NCBI GenBank assembly: GCA_038025085.1
Contig: CM076141.1
Coordinates: forward strand, 21,523,001 to 21,587,000
Source: Tetragonia tetragonoides
Lineage: Eukaryota > Streptophyta > Magnoliopsida > Caryophyllales > Aizoaceae
Direction of reading: 5' to 3'
DNA: 64,000 nt
Under the pieces are notes generated by a model that saw only the letters and a list, made by a program, of their open reading frames with translations, had not been told where the DNA came from and did no database searches. Made by a program: the position numbers and the translations under genes. Below are positions 45,915-57,293 of the stretch, piece by piece. Numbering within the stretch: the first letter of the stretch is position 1; every line of letters begins with the position of its first letter.

Positions 45915-46122
45915 TCCAGCTGGCTCACCACAGCCGTCAGCGGCCCTGGATTAAGATCCAGCGCTGCTAGCGGCTATTAGTTGGGCCGCTAGCAGCGCTG
46001 AGTGAAAATCCAGCGCCGCCAGCGGCGCTGACTCAGCTTCAAGCCCCGACTATTTTTTCAAGCCCAATTCAAAAATATGGCTCTTTTCAGCCGTCCAGCC
46101 CTACTTCCTGCGCCTATAAATA
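45915..46122 (+). promoter_or_regulatory. Family C LTR promoter with long palindrome
   Basis: Two arms of 16 bases (45959-45974 and 45985-46000) are perfect inverted repeats with core GCTAGCGGC/GCCGCTAGC around a 10-base loop. Further AGCGCCGCCAGCGGCGCT (46011-46028) is itself a palindrome of type AGCGCCGC/GCGGCGCT. TATA box TATAAATA at 46115-46122. Clearest form of the array in family C. Confidence 0.78.
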
Positions 46123-47068
46123 CGACCCTCGACCCTCAGTTCAAAACAGACAGTCTACAGTTGACAACCTCTATTCGCGGTTAAGTACTCCCGAGCTTCT
46201 CCCTCTTTCTTCCAAATTTATTCTTGAGATCTTGTCTTTTACTATTATTGTCAAATATAGCCTACAGTTCAGGTACTAACTCGTGAGGGATAAAATTAAA
46301 TTAATTGCTTAATTGTTTATGTTCTAGTAGTCATAATGTAGATATCATGCTAAATAACGTCTTTTACTGCTTCCTAAATATTGTCCTTTCAAGCATGTCT
46401 AGTCGTTGTAATGCTCAATTTGCCAATCGAATGCATGTCTAAATAAGGGTTAAAAATAAATGTTGTGATGCTTGTGATGAACCAATTAATAGTCTAAGTA
46501 TAGGTTGTTAATCCGATTTGCATGAAAATTATGTCTTCAAATTATTAAGCAAACTTGAGTTAGTAGAGGCCGTCATAAATGGGCGAGTTGGGTGCCTAAC
46601 ACCTTCCCACCTCGTACCTTCGCCCCCGAACCCTTTATTATTGGGTACTCATATGTTATTTATGAGCGGGAGTCTTTCTAAAAACAAGATCAATTCACAT
46701 ATTGCGCTATTGGGTTGTCCCTTTGGTTTGTCCCTTCGATAAAACGCCGATAGCAGATTTGTGACCTCTTTCATGGTTTTTATTCAATTCAAGTCTATAC
46801 AAAAGCTTTTCTAACTCGATGGTCCATTGAACTTATCTAAACCCCCAACTTACAAATTTTCCATAAGTACGCACTCCGTGGCCGTAGAAATCCCGGGTCC
46901 TTACACTATGGCAGCTCAGGTGAAAAAAACTCCAGTCTTAAAGATAGAGCACAATGAGCAAGATGAAGAGCTGTGGGGCTTTGAAAAGATAGCCTTCATA
47001 GAAACAATAGACCCACGCTTGACGTAAATACCCTACTAAGAAAGCAAGGATACTTTCCAGGCACCACT

Positions 47069-48130
47069 TTGGGCCCTCACCCCAAGGTAACCCAACCTTA
47101 CTGGAATACTAAGATCAAGAATGATCTATTTGGGCTAGGCTATAAGCCAACTAAGCAAGAATTTCGAGCCTATATATCTATGGAAGTGGCAAGAAAGAAA
47201 GCCCACGGGGCTAACAAACCCATCCCACACGACATGGGTCCTTATCCCCTTAGTCCCAATTGGCAGTTTCTCCAAGAAGGCGATCCGTATCCATATGGAT
47301 TTCCCGAGCATTACACAACCAATGGAATTCTTATTCCAAGCTTTGAGGCATTTCAAGACTGTTTCACTATGACTGAAGAGGCACCATCACCTCTCAAAGA
47401 GGACCAATCCACTAAAGATTGGGCTAATGACATGGCACCCAACAACCTTGGGTTATTATTTTGTGAAGAACGTCGCCAATATAATTAGGCAATGGGCAAA
47501 CTTCCCCTTACTGTGCTTTTCAGCGAAGGTTTCGACCCGTCCAAGCTGATTGCCCCAGACGGGTCTGACCGCGCTGCATGGAAGCACGAGACGAAGTGGG
47601 CTCCAGTAGAAGGAGTCAAGTACAGGTTCACAATCCGCAATGGTCCTTCAGAAAGGCCCAATTATGATTCTGAGTTTGATTCTGAGTCCGAGTCTGATTC
47701 TGAGTCTATTAACCTAGAAGTATCGGTTAGTCCACCCCAGTCTATTTCTATTGCTACTAAGGTCGCTAGTGACCAACTCATTGATGTATTGTCAGATTCT
47801 ATTAATGTCATGAGTGTCGATTCTGCTTACTCTGATTGCCTTGTTGCTAATAATTCTAATGACATGACTGAATTGCCCAAAGAAGTCATTAAAGCACTAA
47901 TCGAGCATGAACAAAAGACTTTAATAGTCGAAGAAACGGAGACAATAAATATTGCAACTAATTATGAGCCACTCCACGTGCAAATAGGCTTGTCTTTCAC
48001 TTCTAGTGAACGCGAACAATTCGTAACACTCCTAAAGAATTATAAGAATGTATTTGTCTGGTCCTATCACAAAGACATGCTCAGCATATATCGCAACATT
48101 GCTCAGCCACACCATACCGCTAAAGCCTGA
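47069..48130 (+). pseudogene. Protease-RT linker of element 2
   Basis: …VTQPYWNTKIKNDLFGLGYK…, …DMGPYPLSPNWQFLQEGDPYP…, then …MAPNNLGLLFCEERRQYN and TAG (47486-47488). After the stop, an acidic Ser/Asp/Glu-rich stretch (about 47650-47730) and …ELPKEVIKALIEHEQKT… lead into RT. The same order is found, shortened, in element 1. No enzymatic motif; function unknown, conserved in this clade. Confidence 0.75.
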
Positions 48131-49683
48131 CTGCAATCCAGTCAAACAAAAGTTAAGAAGAATGAAACCGGAATGGGCTCTTAAAATCAAAGAAGAGGTT
48201 CAAAAACAACTCGATGGAAGGTTCATAAGAGTGGTCAATTACCCCGGTTGGGTAACCAACATTGTTCCAGTCCCAAAGAAGGATGGACGAGTACGAATGT
48301 GTGTGGATTCCAAAGACTTTAACAAAGCAAGCCCCAAGGATGACTTTCCACTACCCCACATAGATGTCCTAGTAGACAATACAGCCGGACACGCCCTCCT
48401 ATCAATCATGGACGGATACGGAGGGTATAACAAAGTCATGATGACCAAGAAGATGGAGAGAAGACAACATTCATCACTCAATGGGGCACCTATTGCTACA
48501 CTGTGGTACCGACCACTCCAAGCATGCCTTTAATCCACTAATGATGTCTTCTATTCATCCTCTTTGGTCATCAAGACTTTGTTATATCCCAATGGGGTAC
48601 CTATTGCTAATAATTCTAATGACATAAGTGAATTTCCCAAAGAAGTCATTCAAGCACTAATCGAACATGAACAAAAGACTTCAATAGTCGAAGAAACGGA
48701 GACAATAAATATTGCAACTAATCATGAGCCACTCCACGTGCAAATAAGCTTGTCTCTAATTTCTAATGAATGCGAACAATTCGTAACACTCCTAAAGAAT
48801 TATACAAATGTATTTGTCTTGTCCTACAAAGACATGCCCGGCATAGATCGCAACATTGCTCAACCACACCATCCCGCTAAAGCCCGACTGCAAACCAGTC
48901 AAACAAAAGCTAAGAAGAATGAAACCGGAATGGGCTCTTAAAATCAAAGAAGAGGTTCAAAAATAACTCGATGCAGGCTTCATAAAAGTGGCCAATTACC
49001 CCGGTTGGGTAACCAACATTGTTCCAGTCCCAAAGAAGGATGGACGAGTATGAATGTGTGTGGATTTCAGGGACTTTAACAAAGAAAGCCCCAAGGATGA
49101 GTTTCCACTACCCCACATAGATGTCCTAGTAGACAAGAAAGCCGGGCACGCCCTCCTATCATTCATGGACGGATACGCAGGGTATAACCAAGTCTTGATG
49201 ACTAAAGAGGTTGAAGAGAAGACAACATTCATCACTCAATGGGGCACCTATTGCTACACTGTGGTACCGCCCACTCCAGGCATGCCTTTAATCCACTAAT
49301 GATGTCTTCTCTTCATCCTCTTTGGTCATCAAGCCCGACTGCAAACCAGTCAAAAAAAAGCTAAGAAGAATGAAACCGGAATGGGCTCTTAAAATCAAAG
49401 AAGAAGTTCAAAAACAACTCGATACAGGCTTCATAAGAGTGGCATATTAACCCGGTTGGGTAGCCAACATTGTTCCAGTCCCAAAGAAGGATGGACGAGT
49501 ACGAATGTGTGTAGATTTCAGGGACATTAAGAAAGCAAGCCCCAAGGATGACTTTCCACTACCCCACATAGATGGCCTAGTAGACAATACAACGGGACAC
49601 GCCCTCCTATCATTTTTGGACGGATACGCAGGGTATACCCAAGTCTTGATGGCCAAAGAGGATGAAGAGAAGACATCATTAGA
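48130..49683 (+). pseudogene. Reverse transcriptase of element 2: three tandem N-terminal fragments, no active site
   Basis: The RT start …KQKLRRMKPEWALKIKEEVQ… occurs three times (about 48144, 48902, 49353). Each is followed by …PGWV.NIVPVPKKDGRV… and the palm start …FPLPHIDVLVD…HALLSxxDGYGGYN… (motif A region). None reaches the YVDD motif; each stops where the bases PTPGMPLI, which belong to the region before RNase H, are joined on. Copy 2 also repeats part of the linker (48600-48890). After copies 1 and 2 a segment of about 65 bases is present in inverted orientation. Stops: TAA at 48965-48967 and TGA at 49051-49053 in copy 2, TAA at 49447-49449 in copy 3. No RT activity is possible. Confidence 0.88.
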
Positions 49684-49684
49684 A

Positions 49685-49761
49685 GGATTAAAGGCATGCC
49701 TGGAGTGGGTTCTTTAGCCCACCTGTACTAGTACCTCCCACTCCAGGCATGCCTTTAATCC
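49685..49761. repeat. Perfect 25-bp inverted repeat at RT/RNase H junction
   Basis: Arms 49685-49709 and 49737-49761 are exact reverse complements (core GGCATGCCTGGAGTGGG), separated by 27 bases. It lies exactly at the boundary between the last RT copy and RNase H. Confidence 0.95.
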
Positions 49762-50570
49762 TCTACTTAACGGTCACAGAGTCATCAATGGGGGCCATGC
49801 TAGCCCAAGAAATAGACAAAGATAAAAAAAGCATCCACTACGTGAGTAAAAAGTTTCTTGAGTACGAAACTCATTATTCCCCTTTGGAAAAAACTTGTCT
49901 CGCTTTAGTCACCACGACCAAGAAGCTGCGATATTACATGCTCCAACATACGATCCACATAAGATCGAATGAAAATACTCTAAAGTACATATTCGAAAAG
50001 CCCATCCTAAATGGCAGGATAGCAAGATGGACAGTTCTTTTATCCGACTTCGACCTCAGGTCTGAACACCAAAAGGCATTCATAGGACATGCCATTTTGG
50101 AATACCTAGCCGATCAAGCCATAGACGAACCCGATCGAAAGGAAGAATATATCTTCCCAGATGAAGGAGTTATGACTCTAGACACCGAGACCTGGCAACT
50201 ATATTTTGATGGAGCATCTAACCAAAAACATTTGGGGTAGGAGTCCTCTGACATTGCACATACACCTATGTCGGTCAAGTTAGATCACGAGGTCACCAGC
50301 AACGGCAAGGAGTACGAGGCTTGCATAATAGGACTGCAATCCAGCATAAGCCTTGGTATCAAAACACTGCGAGTCTACAGTGACTCATCTCTCATAATTA
50401 ACCAGATTTCCAAAATTTGGAAAGTCAAAAGTGAATCGTTGGCACTCTACCAAGAATACATAGACAAAACCTTAGTGCATTTCAACCAAATACATTTTAC
50501 CTATCTTCAAAGAGAAGATAATCAAATGGCATGCATTGGCCAAATTAGCAAGTATGATCAACATACCTGA
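49749..50570 (+). pseudogene. RNase H and second (archaeal-type) RNase H of element 2
   Basis: First domain: …PLILYLTVTESSMGAMLAQ…, …IHYVSKKFLEYETHYSPLEK…, …NGRIARWTVLLSDFDL… (49749-50130). Second domain: WQLYFDGASNQ at about 50190, a TAG/frame change at 50238-50240, then …VKLDHEVTSNGKEYEACIIG…, …LRVYSDSSLIINQI… (50268-50500) with the acidic residues of RNase H. A second RNase H next to the first is a mark of Tat/Ogre elements. RNase H removes the RNA strand during reverse transcription. Broken by the frame change. Confidence 0.85.
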
Positions 50571-51906
50571 TTCCATTCGAATGATGCCCATTTGCGTGCA
50601 AAAAAGGTCCGAACCTTCATACTGTGACGCGTTGGAGGTATGCTACGATGAAAAAGATGAATGGTACATTGATATAAACAACATACTCATCCATCAAATA
50701 TACCCTCCCGATTCTAGCCTTAGAGCCCAAAAGGCCCTTAGGAGGCTCGTAGCCCAACTTATTGAGGTATAAGACCAAATATACAAGATAACCCCAAATG
50801 GGATTAATCTTTTGTGCTTAGGCACCGAAATGGCCCATAAAGTCCTGAAAGACGTACATAGAGGACTCTATGGACCGCACATGAACGGTATGATGTTATC
50901 TAGAAAGATAATTAGGCTTGGCTATTATTGGACCACAATGGAGAAAGACTGTTGTGAATTCGTTAAAAGATGTGTGCAATGCCAAACACATGCAAACCTA
51001 CAACATTTACCACCAAGCCCGTTATACACCTTGACTTCACCGTGGCCCTTCTCGGCTTGGGGAATAGATGTTATTGGCAAGATAACCCCAACTGGTAAAG
51101 GAGGTCATGATTACATTCTAGTTGCTATTGACAACTTTACAAAATGGGTTGATGCGCAATCCTACGCAAAGCTCAAAGCAAAGCATGTGGTTAAGTTCAT
51201 CAAGAACAACATAGTAGCTAGATATGGCGTTCCTGAAGAAATCATCAGTGACAATGGATCGCATTTTATGAAAGAGGTAATTGAGCTATTAGCCCAGTTC
51301 AAATTCCAGCATCGAAAATCATCTCCCTACAGGCCGCAAACAAACGGCACAGTAGAGGCAGCTAACAAAAACATCTACAAAATCATCAAAAGAATGGCTG
51401 AAAATTACTACGATTGGCCCGACAAGTTGCCATTCGCACTTTGGGCGTACAGGACTTCCATTCGCGCATCAACGGGAGCAACACCTTACTCTCTAGTCTA
51501 TGGGATGGAAGTCATTCTACCAATCAAACTCGAGGTCCCCTCTCTAAGGATCGTCCTAGAAAGCCAAATTCCGGAAGTGGATTGGGTCCAAACCCGGTAT
51601 GACCAATTAGTCTTATTGGATGAGAAAAGGTTGCAAGCTTTGCACAATGTAAGAATCTACCAAAAAAGATTGACAAAGCACTTCAACAAAAAGCTCAAGA
51701 AGAGAGACCTCAAAGTTGGAGACCTAGTACTCAAAGAAGTAAGGGACAATGTAATTGACCCTCGAGGCAAGTTTAGGCCCAATTGGTCCGGTCCTTTTCT
51801 TATCACAAAAATCCTAACTGGCGGAGCTGCAAGATTGGAAGACTTAGACGGGATTGAATTCAGTCAATGGATAAATATGGATCAATTGAGAAAGTTCTAT
51901 GCCTAG
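50536..51906 (+). pseudogene. Integrase of element 2
   Basis: After the RNase H end (…MAKLASMI…) and a TAA at 50770-50772, a 364-codon frame (50812-51906) covers the integrase. Zinc finger: H16…H23 and C54VQC57. Core: D86 (WGIDVIG), D147 (ISDNGSHF), E182 (GTVEAANK); the D-E spacing is 34 residues, one fewer than the usual 35. A C-terminal domain with …KVGDLVLKEV…GKFRPNWSGPFLI… ends at TAG 51904-51906. This is the best preserved part of either Tat element. Integrase inserts the DNA copy into the genome. Without a joined polyprotein it is unlikely to be made. Confidence 0.88.
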
Positions 51907-52220
51907 GCAAGACATCTAAAATAGTACTTTCGAGAGGCCCATAAAAGACTAAGTAATCCTGTAAAAAAAAAACAGATTCAATGTTTAATCGCACGGATAA
52001 GAACTACGAGATGCCTGATTCCCCTAAAAGGATATGTTAGGTAACCCAATTGCAAGTGGACCTGGCCCCTTCATAATTTTCGCATTCAAAAGTTCTTGAA
52101 ATAGCAATAAAATAAGAAAAGTTGCAATATTGCATAAATTTGAGCATGTCTCCATAAAAAATAAAAGTCCGTTACAAATGACTTGGCAATTCTAAAAAAA
52201 AAAATTGCAAATATTTCGAT
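51907..52220. other. Gap between integrase and the antisense DUF7745 gene
   Basis: A-rich sequence where the sense pol and antisense DUF7745 genes converge. No gene; probably holds both 3' ends. Confidence 0.5.
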
Positions 52221-53752
52221 TTAAGTCCTAAAGGGGCACATTACCCTTATTGAATTTAAAAAGCAACACAAAAGGCAATCCATTGGCTCATCCGCTATGA
52301 GGTCTTCTGCATCTCGCTCCTTGGGAGCCCATCTCTCACGGAACGCGGATTCCTCTTCTTCAACCTCCATTGGAGGTGTGCTTCAAGACGCCTCATGATC
52401 ATTAGCCCGAGTTGGGGCTACCTCTTGCGGCTTAGTAATAGCATTCTTGGCCTTTGGGTTAAGGATGCCCTTCACATGCTTGACTCACTTTTTCTTGCCC
52501 TTCCCCTTTGGATCATTAGGGTTCGAAAGTCTTGGGCTAGCTTTGGCCGATTGGGCCTTGAGGTCATCTTGCTCGGATTTCCTACATGCACGACGACCCT
52601 CCGTGGTCTTGCAATCCATCCAAGCTTCATAGGCCGATAATATGGTCGTGGGTGCCTTGACTTGAGGAATAGTCCATTTAGGGCGACGACCCCACGCAAA
52701 CTCCCAAGATCTCACCTTGCTTATTGTCAAAGTTTGCGCGGTAGGAGGTACACTATCCTTTTGTGGGATAATTTAGCGTTTTCCATATTGTCGCATAATA
52801 CGATTAGGAAATATGTAAGTAGAGTCGAGGAGACCAAGGATTTGATAATATCCTGAGTCTTTGTTGCATCCGATTGCGGATTTTAGACCCCACCACTTAA
52901 CGGTCCATCGTAACAAGGGGAAAGCTTTAAGGTACCCATGCCACACATCAAAAGCGGATTCATAATACAATCTCCGGCGTGTGGGAAATTGCTTAGGTTG
53001 GTATTTGAGCGCATTAGCGGGTCTTTCAATGAAGCACATGTAGTCAAGAAGCCATATCTACAAAAGCAAAAAAAAAAGGTCAATAATCCATCAAAGATTC
53101 AAACTTTATTAACAAGCAAATCATTTGAGCAAAAAACCAAGCACTTACTTGGAGAAGAAGATGGCTCCCCGTCCATCCACCGAAAGATGGCTCTTGTTTC
53201 TTGTGGTCCAAGCATATTATAGTTTCACCAAGAACAAGAGACATAGGGGTAAAATCGTTTTGGATTTGTTCTACTATCGTAAGCATGCTAGATTTACCCT
53301 TATTACCTCCACCAACAAAGAGTTACCTATGCAAAAGACATAGAATAAAACACATCTATATTATGTCTCACTCATCACATCATTATCATCCCTTACCTTG
53401 GGGAAAAAGATGTCGATCACACTGTTGGGGTCCAATTCATCACCCCTAGCAATGGAGGAGGCTTGGGTTGGTGATAGGCCAAGGTATCTCTTGTAGTAGC
53501 CTTCAAGCTTTGCTCCAAGTCATGGAGTAGCGGGAGCTTTGTCATGAGGAAATCCAAGAATAGCGGCAAACTCTTCGAGAAAACGTGAAGCCTGTCATCC
53601 CAAAATTCGATCGGGCCCTCAAGGAGATTCCATACAATTTGAACTTGGTTGAGGTGGAAGAGACAATTCAAGTGGAAAGGCACTAGTCTCATCCTCTTTT
53701 CGGGGGTCATGGATTGTAATCACTTGTCAAATTTCACATCAAAACTTGCCAT
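52221..53752 (-). pseudogene. DUF7745-like protein, antisense gene of element 2
   Basis: ATG at 53752 (MASFDVKFDK), then TGA at 53722-53720. The same frame continues …SMTPEKRMRLVPFHLNCL…, …IVWNLLEGPIEFWDDRLHVF…, parallel to the element 1 copy. The exon ends at a donor near 53396 (CCCCAAG|GTAAGG). A second piece has …MLTIVEQIQNDFTPMSLVLG…, a third …LKYQPKQFPTRRRLYYES…, …YQILGLLDSTYIFPNRIMRQ…, and the end has …AYEAWMDCKTTEGRRACRK…KGKGKKK with …RANDHEAS…, matching the Lys-rich tail of the element 1 copy. Several stops and frame changes. The intron positions agree with the element 1 copy. Function unknown. Confidence 0.72.
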
Positions 53753-53850
53753 GGCTGAATTCTTAAGCAAGTAAGGGGGTTTCTCTCCCTAAAAAGCTCT
53801 CTATGGATGATAAATTATGAAGGTGATGTCCCAAATCGGACTAACCCAAG

Positions 53851-54130
53851 GCTTATATAGGGCTCGCACGAAAAAAAACGAAAATAAGGCAACACGTCAA
53901 AAAAGGCGCTCCAGCGGCCTCAGTTTCAGCCGCTGAAGGCTCAGCGACCCTCGATAGTGCAGCACTGGCCCAGCGGCCAACCGCTGAGCTTCAGCGGCAC
54001 ACCACTGAGCTCCAGTGGTACACCGCTGAGTGCCAGCGGTACGCCGCTGGACCCTGGCGGCCCCCTTTCCAACCCTTGCTGCTCGGCGCCTGCCGCTGAG
54101 AGGTTCCCGCCTGCCACTGGACGACTTTTT
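53851..54130 (-). promoter_or_regulatory. DUF7745 gene promoter of element 2 with palindrome array
   Basis: TATA box CTATATAAGC at 53851-53860 (minus), 100 bases before the ATG. Upstream at 53905-54125 are AGCGGCCAACCGCT (53972-53985), AGCGGTACGCCGCT (54036-54049) and several CAGCGG/CCGCTG units. Same arrangement as 9610-9872 in element 1. Confidence 0.75.
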
Positions 54131-54437
54131 TCGAGGACATCCTCTTTTACTCCGAATTAGAGACTTTCCTTAACCATTTTGGACTCAATTATGGCTCTAT
54201 TTCCTATTTTTTCTATTATTTCCACTTTGTATTATTTTCCTAATTTTCTGTTTGGCTGATTAATATTGTTATTCCTAATATCATAATTTTTTTTCACCCC
54301 TTTTTATTATTAATTATTTTCATTTCATTTTCACCCCTTCCTTTTTTCATTTTTTTTAGGGGGATAGGATACACCCTTTTTTACCTTTTTGGCTGTACCA
54401 TTTTCACTAAATGGCTATTACTTGCGTTTGTGTTTGA
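54131..54437. other. T-rich spacer between antisense genes of element 2
   Basis: Low-complexity T-rich sequence. On the minus strand it corresponds to the A-rich spacer at 9125-9605 in element 1 and should hold the PMD 3' end. Confidence 0.5.
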
Positions 54438-57293
54438 CTACGTGTGCATTTGCATTAGCCTAACTATGTGCAAGGACCAATAAAAAGAAGCAAGCAATAT
54501 TTCCAAGCACAAAGTCTGAATGTTTTGTTCAATACAAGTATTCAAACGTATTTCACAAAAATACGTTGTCATAAAAACGACCATCACCCGCATCATCATC
54601 CGTACGGGCCACCTGAAATTTTCCTCCGACCTCCGCCCCTCATCACCAAAGATCGACGCTGCAAGATGGCTAGGGTCAAATGAGGAATGATGGGCAGGCT
54701 CCCGATACGAGCTCCCCTCTCCAGCATAACTCGAGTCATAACCCCACGAAGAGCGATGAGGCATGGTAGGCACCATCGGAGCAGGAACCGGAGGCTGATA
54801 ATAAAGGCCGCCATAGGAAGGGTACCCCACGTACCCAGGATAAGAAGGATACATCGGCATATGCATTGGAGCAGGGTCCACATACGGAGTCATCCTACTC
54901 CCACCGGGACAGTCAGACCAATGCACGGGCACCCTCTCTTTCCTAGGACTTTCCCTCCGACGGCTCCTCTCACAAGAAGGACTACGCTCTGGCAGCAACT
55001 GTCGTGACCTACAAGGAAGAGGTAGACGGTACTCAACCTGGATTCCAATGAAAATTATAAATACATTTCTCAAAGCATGCACCTTTGAAAATGCAAGTAG
55101 AAGTTTACCTTGTCGAAGTCAGCTCTCAAGCAAGTACCCTTCGAAAGGGCTTGGAATATCCAAGACTTCATGGCATGAACCATCTTGAGGACCTTCCGGG
55201 TCTGCTCACGATCAAGCTATGCAAAAGGAAAGTTAGTAAAAGTATATAATGAAAAGCAAGGCATTCCACATTATGGAAAATTACGAATTTACCCCTGGAT
55301 GCCAAACAGAAAGAGGGAGACCCAAGATATCCTCATCAAGGTCCTCGGTCATCGGAATCTCTCCCCAGCACTCCTTCTCACCATAGTCCAGACCCTGGAC
55401 CCGCATATCCCGGATGATCACCCAGACATCATCAACCCGAGGTTCCTACAAAACATAACAAATTAGTACAAATAAGGCAAAAGGCATAGAATATCAAGTA
55501 TAAAATTCTTACCTTCAAGCCCACAAACGAAGGCATGAGGCGATCACGACGGAACTGCTCATGATGACCGGCGAGGTCCTCCGCAGGCTCCCTCAAGTGC
55601 CGCATAGCATCCGAGCGCACCATGGCCGCAGCGACCTGCTACAAGAACCTCACCAAAAACATGGTCGAGGGAGGATCCAAGGGGACGATACAAGGATAGA
55701 CCTGACGGAAAACCCGCTCTCCCAAATACCACTCAAAGGAGAACGGGCTCGCGATGAAGACCCTCTGACGATCCACTGCCCTAGAAGCAAGGATGGCGTT
55801 CGGAGCTAACCCATGATACTTTTCCCATCGGGAAGTAATCAACCTGCGCAAACAAGCAATATCAAATATTTCCACAAAAGAAATGTGATCAACACAACAC
55901 AAAAAACAAATATTTTTACCTTATGTCAGTCAATGCGCAGAAGAGCCTCCCTAAACTGCTGGAGAATGCTCAGAGGCGCAGGACCCCTGTGGCGCCACGC
56001 CCTACAAACCGTAAAATCCAAGGCCCAGCCGGTAGGCGCCAACTCCGAAACATGCTCGAAAAACCAAGGCTACATCCAAACATGAAATTAAGCACCGCAC
56101 ACATAAAACATACATAGAGCAAATACAAAGGTAAAGAAAACGCACTTGTAAAACCTTCCAAAAGTCGCATAAACTCACGGCATAAAGGTTCGCCTGCTTG
56201 TACCCCTCATCACTCACGCGGCAGTCATACCACATGCATCTCAAGAGGTTAGCGTAGCCCGGAAACCCCCGGTTGTACTCCCTCACTCTATCCCAGTCTA
56301 GCAGACTCGGAAGATAGATGGAATGAATACGCTCCCGCTTATCACTAAAGATAGAGGTAGCAAGAAGATAGGCGACAAACATCCTCGCCATTTCCTCCAC
56401 CGAGGTATTTCTGTTATACCTCGGGTCCTTCAAAGCCGCAACAAGCTCGTTGTACGAACGGTAGTGGTGACTCCAAGTGTTTCCCCAAGGGCCGAAAAGC
56501 GCCACCAACTCCGTCTTACGTTTCCAAATGGAACGTCATAAACAATGGGCATACCCATGCAAGGTACCTCGGTCAACATCGAAAACTCCAAAGGAGTAAT
56601 CATCATCTCCCCCATTAGGGAAGGGGAACGTATTGGTAGTGTCCCAAAAACGCTCCCAAAACAACCGCACTACACATCTCTTGACTCGCTCCACCGAATC
56701 CACCGCCTTAAAAAGGGGCCCAAACCCCGCATTCAACACTGCATCTTGCACCTCTTTGGGCAAGGTCAAAGTATTCAACACCGCACCGCATCTTGCACCT
56801 CTTTCGCACGAGCCAAAGTTTCTCTGGGCCCTCAAATTCCAAACGGGTTCCTATGATCAAGTTCGCAATATCTTAGGTACACATTTTAATCAAATGTTCA
56901 ATCCAAAAGCATGTTTCTAAGTTCGTTCAAGCCGCGCACGATCACATGCGCTACAAACATGACAATTGCATACAAATTCAATCCAAGGCAAGCATATAAA
57001 CTCAAAATTAAATGCATAAAACTATGAATTCAAAAGTCTGAGGACTTACCACGAATTTGGACGCCCGAGAGCTCAAATGAGTCGCTGGTCGGAAAAGCAA
57101 CTCCGACCGAATCTCAAACAATGTCGGGCATCCTATCCGACCAGGTGTACCTATCTTGGGGGAAAGCCACATTGAGCTTCCTCTTTGAAGGCTTCTCATG
57201 AGGAGGAAAAGCCTTAGTAAAAATGTCGATCTCTTCGACATCCTCCCGCACCTCGGTCCTCGTACTCCTCCTCTTTCCCAATTTTGGAGCCAT
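54438..57293 (-). pseudogene. Plant mobile domain protein, antisense gene of element 2
   Basis: ATG at 57293 (MAPKLGKRRSTRTEV). The following exons on the minus strand include …VRLFWERFWDTTNTFPFP… and MGEMMITPLEFSMLTEV (56700-56560), the PMD hallmark, …VEEMARMFVAYLLATSIFSD… with …LLDWDRVREYNRGFPGYA… (56400-56200), …FSFEWYLGERVFRQV… (about 55740), and a last exon with a Pro/Tyr/Ser-rich tail (…YPSYPGYVGYPSYGG…) to 54438. Frame breaks: near 56600 (between TNTFPFP and MGEMMITP), near 56500, a TGA near 57113 (just after MPDIV), and a short internal duplication with KEVQDAVLN near 56750. The gene is antisense to element 2 and holds the same place as 6192-9124 in element 1. The exon-intron plan is the same, so the gene was acquired before the two families split. 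Confidence 0.78.

Larger units (their letters stand above)
45030..46905 (+). mobile_element. Family C LTR inserted in element 2 (solo)
   Basis: Starts TGTAGACGCCAAAAAGCG and ends CGGGTCCTTACA. It matches the family C LTRs at 1001 and 37542. No PPT precedes it and no internal region follows it; both sides are element 2 protease sequence, so it is a solo LTR left by recombination. I found no clean 5-bp target duplication (GTATC versus CTATG). It contains a hAT MITE at 45291-45831; without that it is about 1.33 kb. Confidence 0.82.
44279..47030 (+). pseudogene. Aspartic protease region of element 2, split by an LTR
   Basis: …LYLTVICEQRQVSMPLVDNG SAVNVCP… (about 44655-44735) is the retroviral-type protease active site, with DNG in place of the common DTG/DSG, as in Tat elements. 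…FYVIDIPATFKLLVGRPWLH… follows in another frame. The sequence …LEVCGDSI at 45029 is cut by the family C LTR and resumes at 46908 with …QVKKTPVLKIEHNEQDEELW…. The protease processes the polyprotein; frame changes at about 44740 and 44810 and the insertion disable it. Confidence 0.8.
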
